A DNA stretch of 64,000 bases from Mannheimia sp. USDA-ARS-USMARC-1261. GTDB lineage: Bacteria; Pseudomonadota; Gammaproteobacteria; Enterobacterales; Pasteurellaceae. The notes beneath the pieces are model-generated. The model worked only from the letters and a program-made list of their open reading frames with translations. It had not been told where the DNA came from and ran no database searches. Positions 12,148-18,864 of this stretch are shown piece after piece. The stretch's first letter is position 1; each line of letters begins with the position of its first letter. The stretch lies in contig NZ_CP006942.1 of assembly GCF_000521605.1 (NCBI RefSeq), forward strand, positions 1,116,001 through 1,180,000. The letters run 5' to 3'. The translations under genes and the position numbers were made by a program.

Positions 12148-12175
12148 AAAAGGCTATCAAATTTGATAGCCTTTT
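12148..12175 (+). terminator. Rho-independent terminator after purR-dedA
   Basis: A perfect 28-base palindrome: AAAAGGCTATCAAA followed by its complement TTTGATAGCCTTTT. The T-run at the 3' side ends the purR-dedA transcript, and the symmetry would let it act from either side. Only three bases separate it from the left attachment core. Confidence 0.9.
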
Positions 12176-12178
12176 GTT

Positions 12179-12190
12179 ACTAGCTGGACT
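12179..12190. repeat. Left attachment core (attL candidate)
   Basis: ACTAGCTGGACT is identical to 27442-27453, which lies inside tRNA-Val(GAC) (end of the T arm and start of the 3' acceptor strand). The identity stops on both sides, and the left copy does not carry the remaining acceptor bases or CCA. The core may therefore be short, or the left end may have diverged. Its position directly after the dedA terminator and before the first non-host DNA supports the role. Confidence 0.65.
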
Positions 12191-12248
12191 AGAATTTTTA
12201 TCATAACCAGTTGATTTCAAAAGATATTTTTTATTTATTTCTTTACCC

Positions 12249-12270
12249 GTGTTCCTAACTGTGTTCCTAA
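12249..12270. repeat. Two GTGTTCCTAA decamers (integrase arm-type site candidates, left)
   Basis: Identical decamers at 12249-12258 and 12261-12270, two bases apart, in the same orientation and spacing as the pair at 27291-27300 and 27303-27312. With three inverted copies just upstream of the integrase gene, this makes seven in total, confined to the two ends of the island. Confidence 0.7.
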
Positions 12271-12518
12271 AATAAAAAATCAATTCGGTGCGGGATATAT
12301 TTAGGAAAGTATCATAACCCCTCTACCAACATTTCACAAATTTTCCGCAAAAAAACTCTCAAAAAAAACTTTTTTAAAACTATCTCACTTTTCTCTATTC
12401 ACACTTTTTTGTATGTAACCCTTTGATTTTTATTTATTTTTTGTAAGTGCTTAAACACTTGTGAAGTGATAGGTTTCCCACTTTTTGATGCTGTTTGTAT
12501 GATTTTTGCGCATAAGAA

Positions 12519-12540
12519 AGCCTAGCGGGTGGGCCAGGCT
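12519..12540 (-). terminator. Terminator after the primase operon
   Basis: On the minus strand AGCCTGGC pairs with GCTAGGCT (one G-T wobble) over a six-base loop, followed by TTCTTATG. It lies six bases beyond the primase stop. Fourteen bases (AAAGCCTAGCGGGT, 12517-12530) are identical to the terminator beyond the integrase gene (25910-25923). Confidence 0.75.
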
Positions 12541-12546
12541 GTTGGT

Positions 12547-14343
12547 TTAGTCGTTCCATTCGTTTAAAGAATGGACGATATTGATGTAATAAATGTTGGT
12601 TACGTTGATGCCGTCCTTTATTCTCGTTCGTAAGGGCTGTTTGCTCCCTCGTTCTTTTAGTGCGTATTCAAATGCCTGTCTAAATCGGTTGCGTTGTAGT
12701 GGGTTGGGAATGCCCATTCGCTCGCAGTAATATAAGTAGGCAGAATGTAATGCCGTGCGGTGTGCATCCGGTCGTCGGCTACTTCCAAGGGTTAAGCCGT
12801 TGATGATTTCCCGTGCTTCGAAGTGTTTGGCAAATTGGAGAATGTGATCGTTCTCTTCTTTGACTTCGAGAGCTTCTTCACTGTGCTTTTGTGCTTCAAG
12901 CAGTTGCTTCGCCACGATTGGATCGGGAAATGCGTCTAGCAGTAAGCGCACAATTCCACCGGCTTCTTGTTCCAGTTTTTGCGGTAACTCAAAGTCTTTT
13001 TCTTCTTCACGCACCACTTTGTTAAATTGGAAGATAACACGCCGCCGTGAGGTGCCGCCTTTTTGCTCTTTGAAGATGATCGGGCTGTTGCCGGTAATCA
13101 AGAACACGGCTTTCACGGTGTCTTGGAATGCACCACGGTAGAGCGGGCGAAAGCTGATACTATCCCCGCCGGTGATTGATCGTAGAATGCCGCCGTCGCT
13201 GATATAGCTCTCTTGGTCGGGCGAATAGCACAGGGTTTTATCAATCAGGCCGCAGCGCATTGTCGGGTTCTCTAAATCCTTTAAGCTGATCGAAGCCGTG
13301 TTATCATCACCACCCGCCAAAATTCGGGCTAGGTGGTTGAATACGCTTTTACCCGTACCGCCTGCGCCGGTAATTTCAAGAAAAAGCTGCCATTCGTGGC
13401 GGTTGGTCAATATCATATATAACGCCGCCAGAATGCGCTGTTTTTTCTCGTCGTTGCTGTCGCTTACCCAATTCAGCCATTTGTCAAAGTTGGGCGTGGC
13501 GGTTTGGGTAGAGTAGTAATCGATATTGATGAACGACGTTAAAAAATGCCGTTCATCGTGCGGCATAAAGTCGCCCGTCTGTTTATGAAGTACGCCGTTA
13601 GCAAAGGCGAGTAAATGCGGATCGGCTTTGCTCATTGGTTCGCTTTCATATTTCAGCAGTTCAAGCAGATTTTTAATGTTGTTCGCACTGTAACGTGAAA
13701 CGCCTTTTGCCTTGAAGAAGGTCAAAAAGTTTCGCCCCATTTGGCTGTCTTCGACAATCTCCCATTTTTTGCCGGTGTAGTGGTAAATCGCTTTGCTTAG
13801 GTCGTTAATTCGCAGCGGTTTTTCATACCATTTCAAAAATTCGGCCAGTTTCTCATTGTCGCCCATTTCTTTAAATAGCGCAGTGAATTCAGCTCTGCGT
13901 TGCTCGTCGGTTTTACTGCTTTCTACAACCTGTTCCGCCAGAGTGCTATCTTGGCGCAGTCGGGCGATGTAGTCGCTGGCATTTTCCAGCACTTGCCCGA
14001 TATTGTCGTGAAATACCACCGTGCGCGCGTCGGTCAGTTTGGCAAGGTTTAAGCAGATCGCCGTCTTGTGGTGTTCGCTTAGGTTGCCGAATTGGTAAAT
14101 ATCGACCACCTGCCGATTTTGTGGCGCAATCCGCAGCTGTGAGATTTCTGCCAGTTGCTTGTCACCCAGCACGATCGGCGGTTGGTGGCGGTCTGTTTTA
14201 ATGGTTTCGCATAGAAAAATCCATTCTTGCCCATTACCACCGCCAAAGGCTTCCCACGCTTGCGAACCGGCTAAAATCGTCAGGGCGTGAAGTGGTTCGT
14301 CCTTTTGCTGTTTCAGGTGTGGCGCGTTCTTAATGTTTGCCAT
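12547..14343 (-). CDS. D5-type primase/helicase (SF3 ATPase), replication protein of the island
   Basis: Predicted replication initiator and helicase of the satellite. The 598-residue protein has a D5_N-like middle region around PHLLAFANGVLHKQTGDFMP (residues 242-261) and a Walker A motif GAGGTGKSVF at 326-335. Further SF3/D5 elements follow: the DKTLCYSPDQE Walker B-like region, FLITGNSP, and a SRRRVIFQF arginine-finger region. I do not see a clear Toprim or zinc motif in the first 230 residues, so primase activity is an inference from P4-alpha-like relatives. It is the last gene of the minus-strand operon, overlaps its upstream neighbour by 14 bases, and is followed by a terminator. Confidence 0.88.
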   Translation of the reverse strand: MANIKNAPHLKQQKDEPLHALTILAGSQAWEAFGGGNGQEWIFLCETIKTDRHQPPIVLGDKQLAEISQLRIAPQNRQVVDIYQFGNLSEHHKTAICLNLAKLTDARTVVFHDNIGQVLENASDYIARLRQDSTLAEQVVESSKTDEQRRAEFTALFKEMGDNEKLAEFLKWYEKPLRINDLSKAIYHYTGKKWEIVEDSQMGRNFLTFFKAKGVSRYSANNIKNLLELLKYESEPMSKADPHLLAFANGVLHKQTGDFMPHDERHFLTSFINIDYYSTQTATPNFDKWLNWVSDSNDEKKQRILAALYMILTNRHEWQLFLEITGAGGTGKSVFNHLARILAGGDDNTASISLKDLENPTMRCGLIDKTLCYSPDQESYISDGGILRSITGGDSISFRPLYRGAFQDTVKAVFLITGNSPIIFKEQKGGTSRRRVIFQFNKVVREEEKDFELPQKLEQEAGGIVRLLLDAFPDPIVAKQLLEAQKHSEEALEVKEENDHILQFAKHFEAREIINGLTLGSSRRPDAHRTALHSAYLYYCERMGIPNPLQRNRFRQAFEYALKERGSKQPLRTRIKDGINVTNIYYINIVHSLNEWND

Positions 14344-14749
14344 TACTGCCCCCTTGTGCTTGGTTTTCCAGTAGTTCCAGTGAAAACGCCATTTGTTGGC
14401 GCAGCTGTTTAAATTGCTCTACCAAAAAGCACATCACTGTACTGTACAGCAGAAATTCTTGAACCTGTTTTGCTGTCGGCTCGTCTTCGTCTCGTGGTGC
14501 TTTGGGCATTTGTGCCAGTAGTACGCGCTCAAATACTGCCAATTCATCTATACACTTTTTTGCTGAATTTGGGCGAACAAGGGCGATATGGGCTAAATTC
14601 TCACCCAGCTCATCTAATACGGCAGCAGTAAACGGGAAAGGCGGTAATCTTGTGCCTTGTTCAAAGTTGCTAGACGTAATCGCGATAGATTGCTGTTCAG
14701 CTTCGTTAAAGTCGCTCCAATCAAGTAGGGCTTCTTGTTGATTACACAT
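14330..14749 (-). CDS. Unknown 139-residue island protein
   Basis: Not recognised. Starts MCNQQEALLDWSDFNEAEQQ; mostly helical, with a leucine/glutamine-rich C-terminal third. It is sandwiched in the replication operon: its ATG overlaps the stop of the upstream small gene (AAAAATGTGTAA with a GGGGG ribosome site), and its own end overlaps the primase start. That coupling indicates a real translated gene. A role alongside the primase is only inferred from position. Confidence 0.7.
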   Translation of the reverse strand: MCNQQEALLDWSDFNEAEQQSIAITSSNFEQGTRLPPFPFTAAVLDELGENLAHIALVRPNSAKKCIDELAVFERVLLAQMPKAPRDEDEPTAKQVQEFLLYSTVMCFLVEQFKQLRQQMAFSLELLENQAQGGSNGKH

Positions 14750-15021
14750 TTTTACCCCCTTTAACTTTCACCGATTGTGTAAGTTGTGCCTGTAAGTAGG
14801 TTTCGCGGTTGAAATGGTAAAGTTTATCCGCTGATTTCTTCGCGTGGTCTAGCAAGGTTTGCGCCGTCCATAGCAGATTTCCGACAATTTCAGGATTTGC
14901 GGTAAACTCGTTTTCATTGTTGCAGTAGTCCACGCTCATAAAATCAATCAGCGCGCTTACTTGCGTTAAGTGCTGATTAAGTTCGTTCAGTTAATTGTGA
15001 AAGGGTCTCTAAATTACGCAT
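14742..15021 (-). pseudogene. Small replication-operon gene broken by a 4-base duplication
   Basis: From the ATG at 15021 the frame reads MRNLETLSQLTE and then stops after two further codons. Directly downstream, in another frame, ELNQHLTQVSALIDF continues into MSVDYCNNENEFTANPEI and runs to the stop at 14742. The break coincides with a tandem GAACGAAC at 14981-14988; removing one GAAC restores one frame of about 92 residues. The upstream gene's stop overlaps the 15021 ATG (AAAAATGCGTAA) exactly as at the next gene boundary, which supports 15021 as the true start. An internal ATG at 14939 might still give a 65-residue product. Function unknown. Confidence 0.75.
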
Positions 15022-15208
15022 TTTTGCCCCCTTCTGCAAAGTCTTGGATTTGGTTCACGGTCTCGGTTAAAGATTTCGCAATCAGCTCTAAACTGTCTTG
15101 GAACTCTCCGGCTTTGGCTACGCTGGGATTGACCTTGCTTAGTAGGTTGAGCAGTGAAACGGTATTCCATAGTGCGCCGATTTGGTCTTGTAGGATTGGT
15201 TTACGCAT
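15014..15208 (-). CDS. Unknown 64-residue island protein
   Basis: Not recognised; starts MRKPILQDQIGALWNTVSLL and looks alpha-helical. AAGGGAG six bases before the ATG is a strong ribosome site, and the stop overlaps the next start, so it is translated as part of the operon. Its end (GGKNA) resembles the end of the following gene (GGKNV), because both stretches double as the ribosome site of the next gene. Confidence 0.7.
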   Translation of the reverse strand: MRKPILQDQIGALWNTVSLLNLLSKVNPSVAKAGEFQDSLELIAKSLTETVNQIQDFAEGGKNA

Positions 15209-15650
15209 AGAAAGCTCCCTTTTCAGCAGAAAGAACGAAAAGGAATGCGGTTAATTTGGCAATAATGCCTTTTGGGGTTTGGGTTGATTTGTTCATAGCT
15301 TCAAGTGTTCTAGTTAGTGATAGGGATTTATCGCTGAAAGGGTGCGATAAGGGTTCAACTGCTACACTTGAATAGCCCCCCTTATTCGTGCGGATACAAT
15401 CCGCCTTATTTCGGGGTGTCGCCCTTACCGCAAAATCTGAATAGATCACGGGTGTAGTAAGCCCGTGAGTTTGGTGAATTTCAGGTAAAAAAATACCGCT
15501 TGTGTAACGGTTGCGGTTGCCGTCAAGTGTAGTAGTGTTTTCATCATACCCGCAACTGCTCGCTTTTGGCAAGCTGTGATTTTGTACATTCATTGGATTT
15601 TTTGGTTTATTTTGTACAATCTTTTTGGCTTGTAGGATTGAATTACTCAT
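15201..15650 (-). CDS. Unknown 149-residue island protein
   Basis: Not recognised. Low in hydrophobic residues and rich in Ser, Thr and Asn in the first two thirds, ending in a more hydrophobic segment (GIIAKLTAFLFVLSAEKGAFYA). It overlaps the genes on both sides by eight bases. An uptake-signal core lies inside it (15495-15503). The composition is odd for a globular protein, so the reading frame should be treated with some caution. Confidence 0.55.
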   Translation of the reverse strand: MSNSILQAKKIVQNKPKNPMNVQNHSLPKASSCGYDENTTTLDGNRNRYTSGIFLPEIHQTHGLTTPVIYSDFAVRATPRNKADCIRTNKGGYSSVAVEPLSHPFSDKSLSLTRTLEAMNKSTQTPKGIIAKLTAFLFVLSAEKGAFYA

Positions 15651-16152
15651 ACATCACCCCCTTACAAGCGGTCAGTTTTGCCTGTTTTTGCGCAAGAAAC
15701 GCATTGGAATAGCGGGCGATACAGATTGCGCTTTCTGAAAGTTGTAAACGTTGGCGGGCTTCCTGTTCGGAATTGGCGCGGATAGTAATTTTTAGGCGTG
15801 AGCCGGTAAGGAATTTGAATAGCATTGCTAATAGCTCCATTTGTGATTTTTGAAGAGCTATCGCTAAACTTTCCAGGGTTTGGGCGATAGCGTGCAACGG
15901 GCTGGAAAACTGCGACAAATGGAACACAGCAAAGGGCGAACCTTTCCCATTACACGCTACCATAGAGAGAAATCCGGCAAATCCATTTTTGGATTGGCTG
16001 TTTTCTTTGGGTGTGCGTGTGCTACAAACAAAAATAGCACGGTTTGACGGCGTGCTTTTGTTCGCCATTTGTAATTTGTTCGAGTTTCCAGGCTCGGCTG
16101 TGGATTTTGCCACAGCAATTGTAATATAAATCGCTTTGGTTAAAGGTGTCAA
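15643..16152 (-). CDS. Ash/Icd-like small regulatory protein of P4-type elements (tentative)
   Basis: First gene of the primase operon. The open frame starts with TTG at 16152; the first in-frame ATG is at 16068 (MANKSTPSNRAIF). Neither has a strong ribosome site, so the start is uncertain. The central IFVCSTRTPKENSQ...FLSMVACNGKGSPFAVFHLSQ and the later LKITIRANSEQEARQRL resemble, in my memory, the small Ash and Icd-like (host division inhibitor-like) proteins carried by P4-like elements. I could not align them, so the name is weak. An uptake-signal core occurs inside the gene (15664-15672). Confidence 0.45.
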   Translation of the reverse strand: MTPLTKAIYITIAVAKSTAEPGNSNKLQMANKSTPSNRAIFVCSTRTPKENSQSKNGFAGFLSMVACNGKGSPFAVFHLSQFSSPLHAIAQTLESLAIALQKSQMELLAMLFKFLTGSRLKITIRANSEQEARQRLQLSESAICIARYSNAFLAQKQAKLTACKGVMYE

Positions 16153-16199
16153 ATGGTTTTTAGGTGAAATAAATTTATCTTCTTGTTATTTTTGATGAA

Positions 16200-16334
16200 T
16201 TTTGTTCATAATGGTGTTATAATGTTCTCGCATTTTAAGAAGTCCTATTCGGTAAATGTCATTTCATCAAGTGTAGTTTCTAGAAATCCTGTGGAAACGG
16301 GGAAAATGCGGCGAAGGAAATCGCCGCTTTTTTT
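16200..16334 (+). ncRNA. Possible plus-strand small RNA opposite to the operon
   Basis: The gap between the two minus-strand operon halves carries a TATAAT near 16218-16223 on the plus strand and, about 85 bases further, a strong plus-strand terminator (stem GCGGCGA/TCGCCGC at 16308-16327, then seven T). No plus-strand gene is credible here. In phage P4 a small RNA from the operon leader sets immunity, so an antisense or leader RNA controlling the primase operon is conceivable. The -35 element is poor, and this is inference from signals only. Confidence 0.35.
16308..16334 (+). terminator. Strong terminator reading on the plus strand
   Basis: GCGGCGA, a six-base loop, TCGCCGC, then TTTTTTT. 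The T-run is on the plus strand; on the minus strand only ATTTTCC follows. It overlaps the last bases of the minus-strand gene ending at 16333, so it may also slow transcription from that side. Confidence 0.8.
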
Positions 16335-16677
16335 ATACCTGCTTTCCAAGCTGTGTAATAGCGTGTTGAATTTGGCTTTCACTAAACGGCGTGAAATTTG
16401 CGTAACTTTTGCGATTTCTCCCAGCTTGTAGTTTGCTGTTATAAAGCTGTGCTAATTTGTGGATTTGTTCCGCATTAGCTGCTTTATAGCTGGTGTAGGG
16501 TCGCCCAGCCGGTGAGGTGTGGCGCACGTGTATCAGTTCTTCATCGATAAGCTTTTCAATATCGTAAGCGTAGTTGCGGGCGTTCAGGTGGTAGCCGTCT
16601 TCGATAAAGTCTTTTTCAGTAAAACCGTGCTGCGGGTGAGTGATCAGACGTTGAATTGCTTTCATTATCACAGACAT
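16333..16677 (-). CDS. Small winged-helix-like protein of unknown role
   Basis: A 114-residue product starting MSVIMKAIQRLITHPQHGFTEKDFIEDG. The pattern of short helices followed by a basic hairpin (HVRHTSPAGRPYTSYKA) suggests a winged helix, but no family is recognised. The start at 16677 has GGGGG just upstream, which also forms the end of the AlpA-like gene, so the two are coupled. Position behind AlpA suggests a regulatory role. Confidence 0.6.
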   Translation of the reverse strand: MSVIMKAIQRLITHPQHGFTEKDFIEDGYHLNARNYAYDIEKLIDEELIHVRHTSPAGRPYTSYKAANAEQIHKLAQLYNSKLQAGRNRKSYANFTPFSESQIQHAITQLGKQV

Positions 16678-16679
16678 AA

Positions 16680-16907
16680 TTACCCCCTTTTCGCTTCTTG
16701 CGCCGCAATCCATTCGCGGATTTCGGATAAATTCCAGCGAATATGATTTTGTGATAGGCGGATAGGTTTCGGGAAGGTCGGATCGTCTTTCATCAAGCTG
16801 TTTAGCTTGGTGCGTTTAATGCCGATCATCGTCATTGTGTCTTGGGTTGTTCCCCATACTGCTTCCGCAGTAGGGGCTTTATGGGGTGGGATATGAGAAA
16901 GTGTCAT
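16680..16907 (-). CDS. alpA: AlpA-family regulator
   Basis: Small MerR-like winged-helix protein. In P4-like satellites and PICIs of Gram-negative bacteria AlpA proteins switch on excision or late genes. The 75-residue product has the AlpA layout: TTQDTMTMIGIKRTKLNSLM helix-turn-helix, then the wing DPTFPKPIRLSQNHIRWNLSEIREWI. Unusually for such islands it is not next to the integrase gene; the head and packaging genes lie between. About 130 bases without a gene separate it from the accessory gene upstream. Confidence 0.8.
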   Translation of the reverse strand: MTLSHIPPHKAPTAEAVWGTTQDTMTMIGIKRTKLNSLMKDDPTFPKPIRLSQNHIRWNLSEIREWIAAQEAKRG

Positions 16908-17038
16908 TGTAAATCCTCTCTTAACTTAACTTTTGATTGATTAAGCAACGTTGCGAGAGGGATTTTTACTGATTTAGTTTAGATGATGAATGATCGTCTA
17001 AGCCTTAGAAGCGTGTTTGTAGGTTTACAAGGTTGTTT

Positions 17039-17662
17039 CTAAGCCTTATGTGTTTTTTTATCAACGATTTTGCCATTTCTGCGGCATTTATCCGCCGGTA
17101 ATGGATCAATTTGATTAAGAACTTTTTTAATCGCCCCGTCTTTTTCTGTGATCGTGTATTTTTTTCGGATAAGGGCGATCATTTCATCATAGGTGGTTTC
17201 TAATCTTTTCTCCCATTCTTCTTCCGCCACTTCTTTTACTCTTGCCACATAATCACGAGTCGTATTTTTTAATCGAATATTCAATTTTCCGTTAATTATT
17301 TGATTTAGTTCCAGTTGTTTATAAATACTGGTGGCGTGGATATTTATTCCTGTTAATAATAAATTAAAACCAGGGGAAAAGGGTGTGAGTAATGCGTCTA
17401 TGCCTTGTTTTAGGCCAGCTTTTATTTCTTCACTTAACTCATCAGAGGAAGAAATAATAGAGAGTAGTTCATTTTTACTGTTTTCTTGTTCTTTTAGTAA
17501 TTGAGCTATATTATCTAATGCCATTCTAATATCCGTAATGTCATTTCTTCCTTTATTATTATCAATGTTTTGTATTACACTTTCTATAAAGTCATCATCA
17601 TTCATATTGTCCAATGCGTGTAATGTAGCGTGAAACCCCTTGTCAATTAAGTAATAAATCAT
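17039..17662 (-). CDS. Unknown 207-residue accessory protein
   Basis: Not recognised. Rich in Asp, Asn, Ile and Lys (e.g. ALDNMNDDDFIESVIQNIDN), predicted helical, with a basic C-terminus (ADKCRRNGKIVDKKTHKA). A glycine/leucine stretch near the middle (PGFNLLLTGINI) might be a weak membrane or core segment. It is visibly more AT-rich than the capsid genes. Its ATG overlaps the end of a 30-codon frame. Its place between the packaging module and AlpA is where accessory cargo is expected. Confidence 0.6.
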   Translation of the reverse strand: MIYYLIDKGFHATLHALDNMNDDDFIESVIQNIDNNKGRNDITDIRMALDNIAQLLKEQENSKNELLSIISSSDELSEEIKAGLKQGIDALLTPFSPGFNLLLTGINIHATSIYKQLELNQIINGKLNIRLKNTTRDYVARVKEVAEEEWEKRLETTYDEMIALIRKKYTITEKDGAIKKVLNQIDPLPADKCRRNGKIVDKKTHKA

Positions 17663-17735
17663 CTGATGTTAATTCTTCTTTTTCGACTAATGCGAGATAT
17701 TCTTCTACTGATGGTTCTTTTTTTAATTTAGACAT
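17643..17735 (-). CDS. Putative 30-residue protein ahead of the accessory gene
   Basis: Frame MSKLKKEPSVEEYLALVEKE and ten more residues, acidic, with AGGA about ten bases upstream of the ATG. It overlaps the start of the 207-residue gene by 20 bases, in another frame. It could be a translational leader that couples to that gene, or an antitoxin-like peptide. No family match is known to me. Confidence 0.4.
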   Translation of the reverse strand: MSKLKKEPSVEEYLALVEKEELTSDDLLLN

Positions 17736-17866
17736 TTTAAATTTATCCTGTTGTGTTATAATTCTCTTCGCTAACTTTGAGTAGCAATAGGGGAAGGGTA
17801 AAACCTTCATTTAAAATTTTATTGGACAAAGTAAGCAGTAAATAAATTGGTTATCGTAATTTAAAA

Positions 17867-17899
17867 AGCCGATAGTTGTGAAACTAACGGCTTTTTTTT
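17867..17899. terminator. Terminator inside the accessory block
   Basis: AGCCGATAGT pairs with ACTAACGGCT (one mismatch) over a six-base loop. A run of eight T follows on the plus strand, and TTTTTAAATTACG follows on the minus strand. On the minus strand it would end the transcript from the packaging genes and separate it from the 207-residue gene. It overlaps the stop codon of the 47-codon gene. Confidence 0.6.
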
Positions 17900-18027
17900 C
17901 TGATAACTTCTTGTGTTCTTGCCCGTGATTGCTCGGCGGTAAAAACTCGCCCAGCCTTAACATCTTCTTGCCCACGGCGGATTTTTTCCGCTAGAAATTC
18001 ATCGTAGCCTTGTTCTTTAAGTAGCAT
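17884..18027 (-). CDS. Small antitoxin/stability-determinant-like protein, 47 residues
   Basis: Reads MLLKEQGYDEFLAEKIRRGQ, then EDVKAGRVFTAEQSRARTQE and VIRKKSR. The (K/R)xxxG...DxKAGRV pattern is typical of short RelB/ParD-like antitoxins and 'stability determinant' proteins. GGGGCG stands eight bases before the ATG. No toxin gene with a recognisable fold is adjacent, so either it is an orphan or the partner is the unknown 207-residue protein downstream. The terminator hairpin overlaps its stop. Confidence 0.5.
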   Translation of the reverse strand: MLLKEQGYDEFLAEKIRRGQEDVKAGRVFTAEQSRARTQEVIRKKSR

Positions 18028-18091
18028 TTTTCGCCCCTTGTGTTATCGCTTGTTAAGTAACAATAGCACAGAAACGACAAAAAAAGAACAG

Positions 18092-18565
18092 TTACCGCCA
18101 TTTCGCCATTGATTGCTGCATTGTCGCAATATAGACGTTTTTCGCTTCGTTGATTGCCCGTGCTTCGCCGGCATTTTTGGCTTTTTCCATAAAGTGCGCA
18201 CCTTTCATTTTCTTAGTACCTCGGTCAAGCATAAACCAGTAAAACGGGTCTGTTTTGTCTTTGGTGTTGGCTGATACTGCTGCCATTTTCTTTCCACCTG
18301 CGCGGCGTATTCTGATCACGCCTTTTCCGCTTAATTGCCCGTCTTTGCTTTTGATTTTTATCCGGTGGCGCAAGTTGTTTTTCACTGTGCCTTTTTGGCG
18401 GTATTCCGTACTTTTCCCTAAAACCGGAATAAGCGGCTTAGCGATATTCTTATATAATTTCACGCCTGCTTTTAAACCTTCGCGCATTGCTTTTTTCTGC
18501 GCGCTGGCTAGGTCGTTTTGAAATTGGGTTAATTTTTTTGAAATTAAATCGGCAAAACCAGCCAT
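18092..18565 (-). CDS. HK97 gp10-like neck/tail-completion protein
   Basis: Protein that in HK97-type phages sits between head and tail. The 157-residue product has the N-terminal helix LISKKLTQFQNDLASAQKKAMREGLKAG and the basic RHRIKIKSKDG region. A fold motif YWFMLDRGTKKMKGAHFMEKAKNAGEA follows, which is the FxExGT...PFLRPA signature of the family in a diverged form. The start is three bases after the upstream gene with GGGG upstream. It is separated from the other connector genes by the terminase genes, which is unusual. Confidence 0.7.
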   Translation of the reverse strand: MAGFADLISKKLTQFQNDLASAQKKAMREGLKAGVKLYKNIAKPLIPVLGKSTEYRQKGTVKNNLRHRIKIKSKDGQLSGKGVIRIRRAGGKKMAAVSANTKDKTDPFYWFMLDRGTKKMKGAHFMEKAKNAGEARAINEAKNVYIATMQQSMAKWR

Positions 18566-18568
18566 ATA

Positions 18569-18832
18569 TTACCCCTTGATTTTATTTAATCGTTCTAGTT
18601 TTTTGTTTAGACGTTGAATAAGTAAATCATTCCCTAGTGTAAATTCTTGCTTCTGTTTGTTTACGGCAATCATTATTCGCTTTTTTAAGCAGATTTTTAA
18701 TTCATTCAGCGGATAGGGTTCTTTATCATTCCACAAGCTCATAAAAGTATAAGGTGGTGTGCCACGATGTAAGTAATAATCTATGGCGAGATCCATTAAA
18801 ACAAAATTATTTTTAGCAATTTTTGCTTTCAT
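18569..18832 (-). CDS. Unknown 87-residue island protein
   Basis: Not recognised. Starts MKAKIAKNNFVLMDLAIDYY and ends in a basic, leucine-rich helix (IQRLNKKLERLNKIKG). AAGGAC lies nine bases before the ATG. It sits between TerL and the gp10-like gene, is AT-richer than TerL, and is probably cotranscribed with them. Confidence 0.6.
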   Translation of the reverse strand: MKAKIAKNNFVLMDLAIDYYLHRGTPPYTFMSLWNDKEPYPLNELKICLKKRIMIAVNKQKQEFTLGNDLLIQRLNKKLERLNKIKG

Positions 18833-18864
18833 TTTGGTGTCCTTATTTTAGGGTTAAATTAAAG

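Larger units (their letters stand above)
12191..12546. other. Non-coding left end of the island, with integrase arm-type sites
   Basis: This 356-base stretch holds no credible gene. It contains two copies of GTGTTCCTAA (12249-12258 and 12261-12270), part of a 25-base segment repeated exactly at 27291-27315. It then becomes very AT-rich (poly-A/T around 12355-12380) and carries several loosely repeated CACTTTT/GTGA motifs between 12385 and 12485. The primase terminator closes it at 12519-12540. By analogy with P4-like elements, where the origin lies near the primase gene, a replication origin could be here, but no iteron set is clean enough to call one. Confidence 0.6.

Noticed and set aside
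12249-12273. The 25-base repeat as the attachment core itself
   Set aside because: It lies inside the tRNA-proximal boundary and is made of repeated decamers also found inverted; arm-type sites fit better, and the tRNA-matching 12-mer is the better core.
14742-14939. 65-codon gene starting at the internal ATG 14939 as an intact gene
   Set aside because: The conserved-looking frame extends upstream to 15021 apart from the GAAC duplication, and the stop/start overlap pattern of the operon places the original start at 15021.
16183-16431. 82-codon plus-strand frame across the island control region
   Set aside because: It runs through the strong plus-strand terminator at 16308-16334 and opposite a better supported minus-strand gene.
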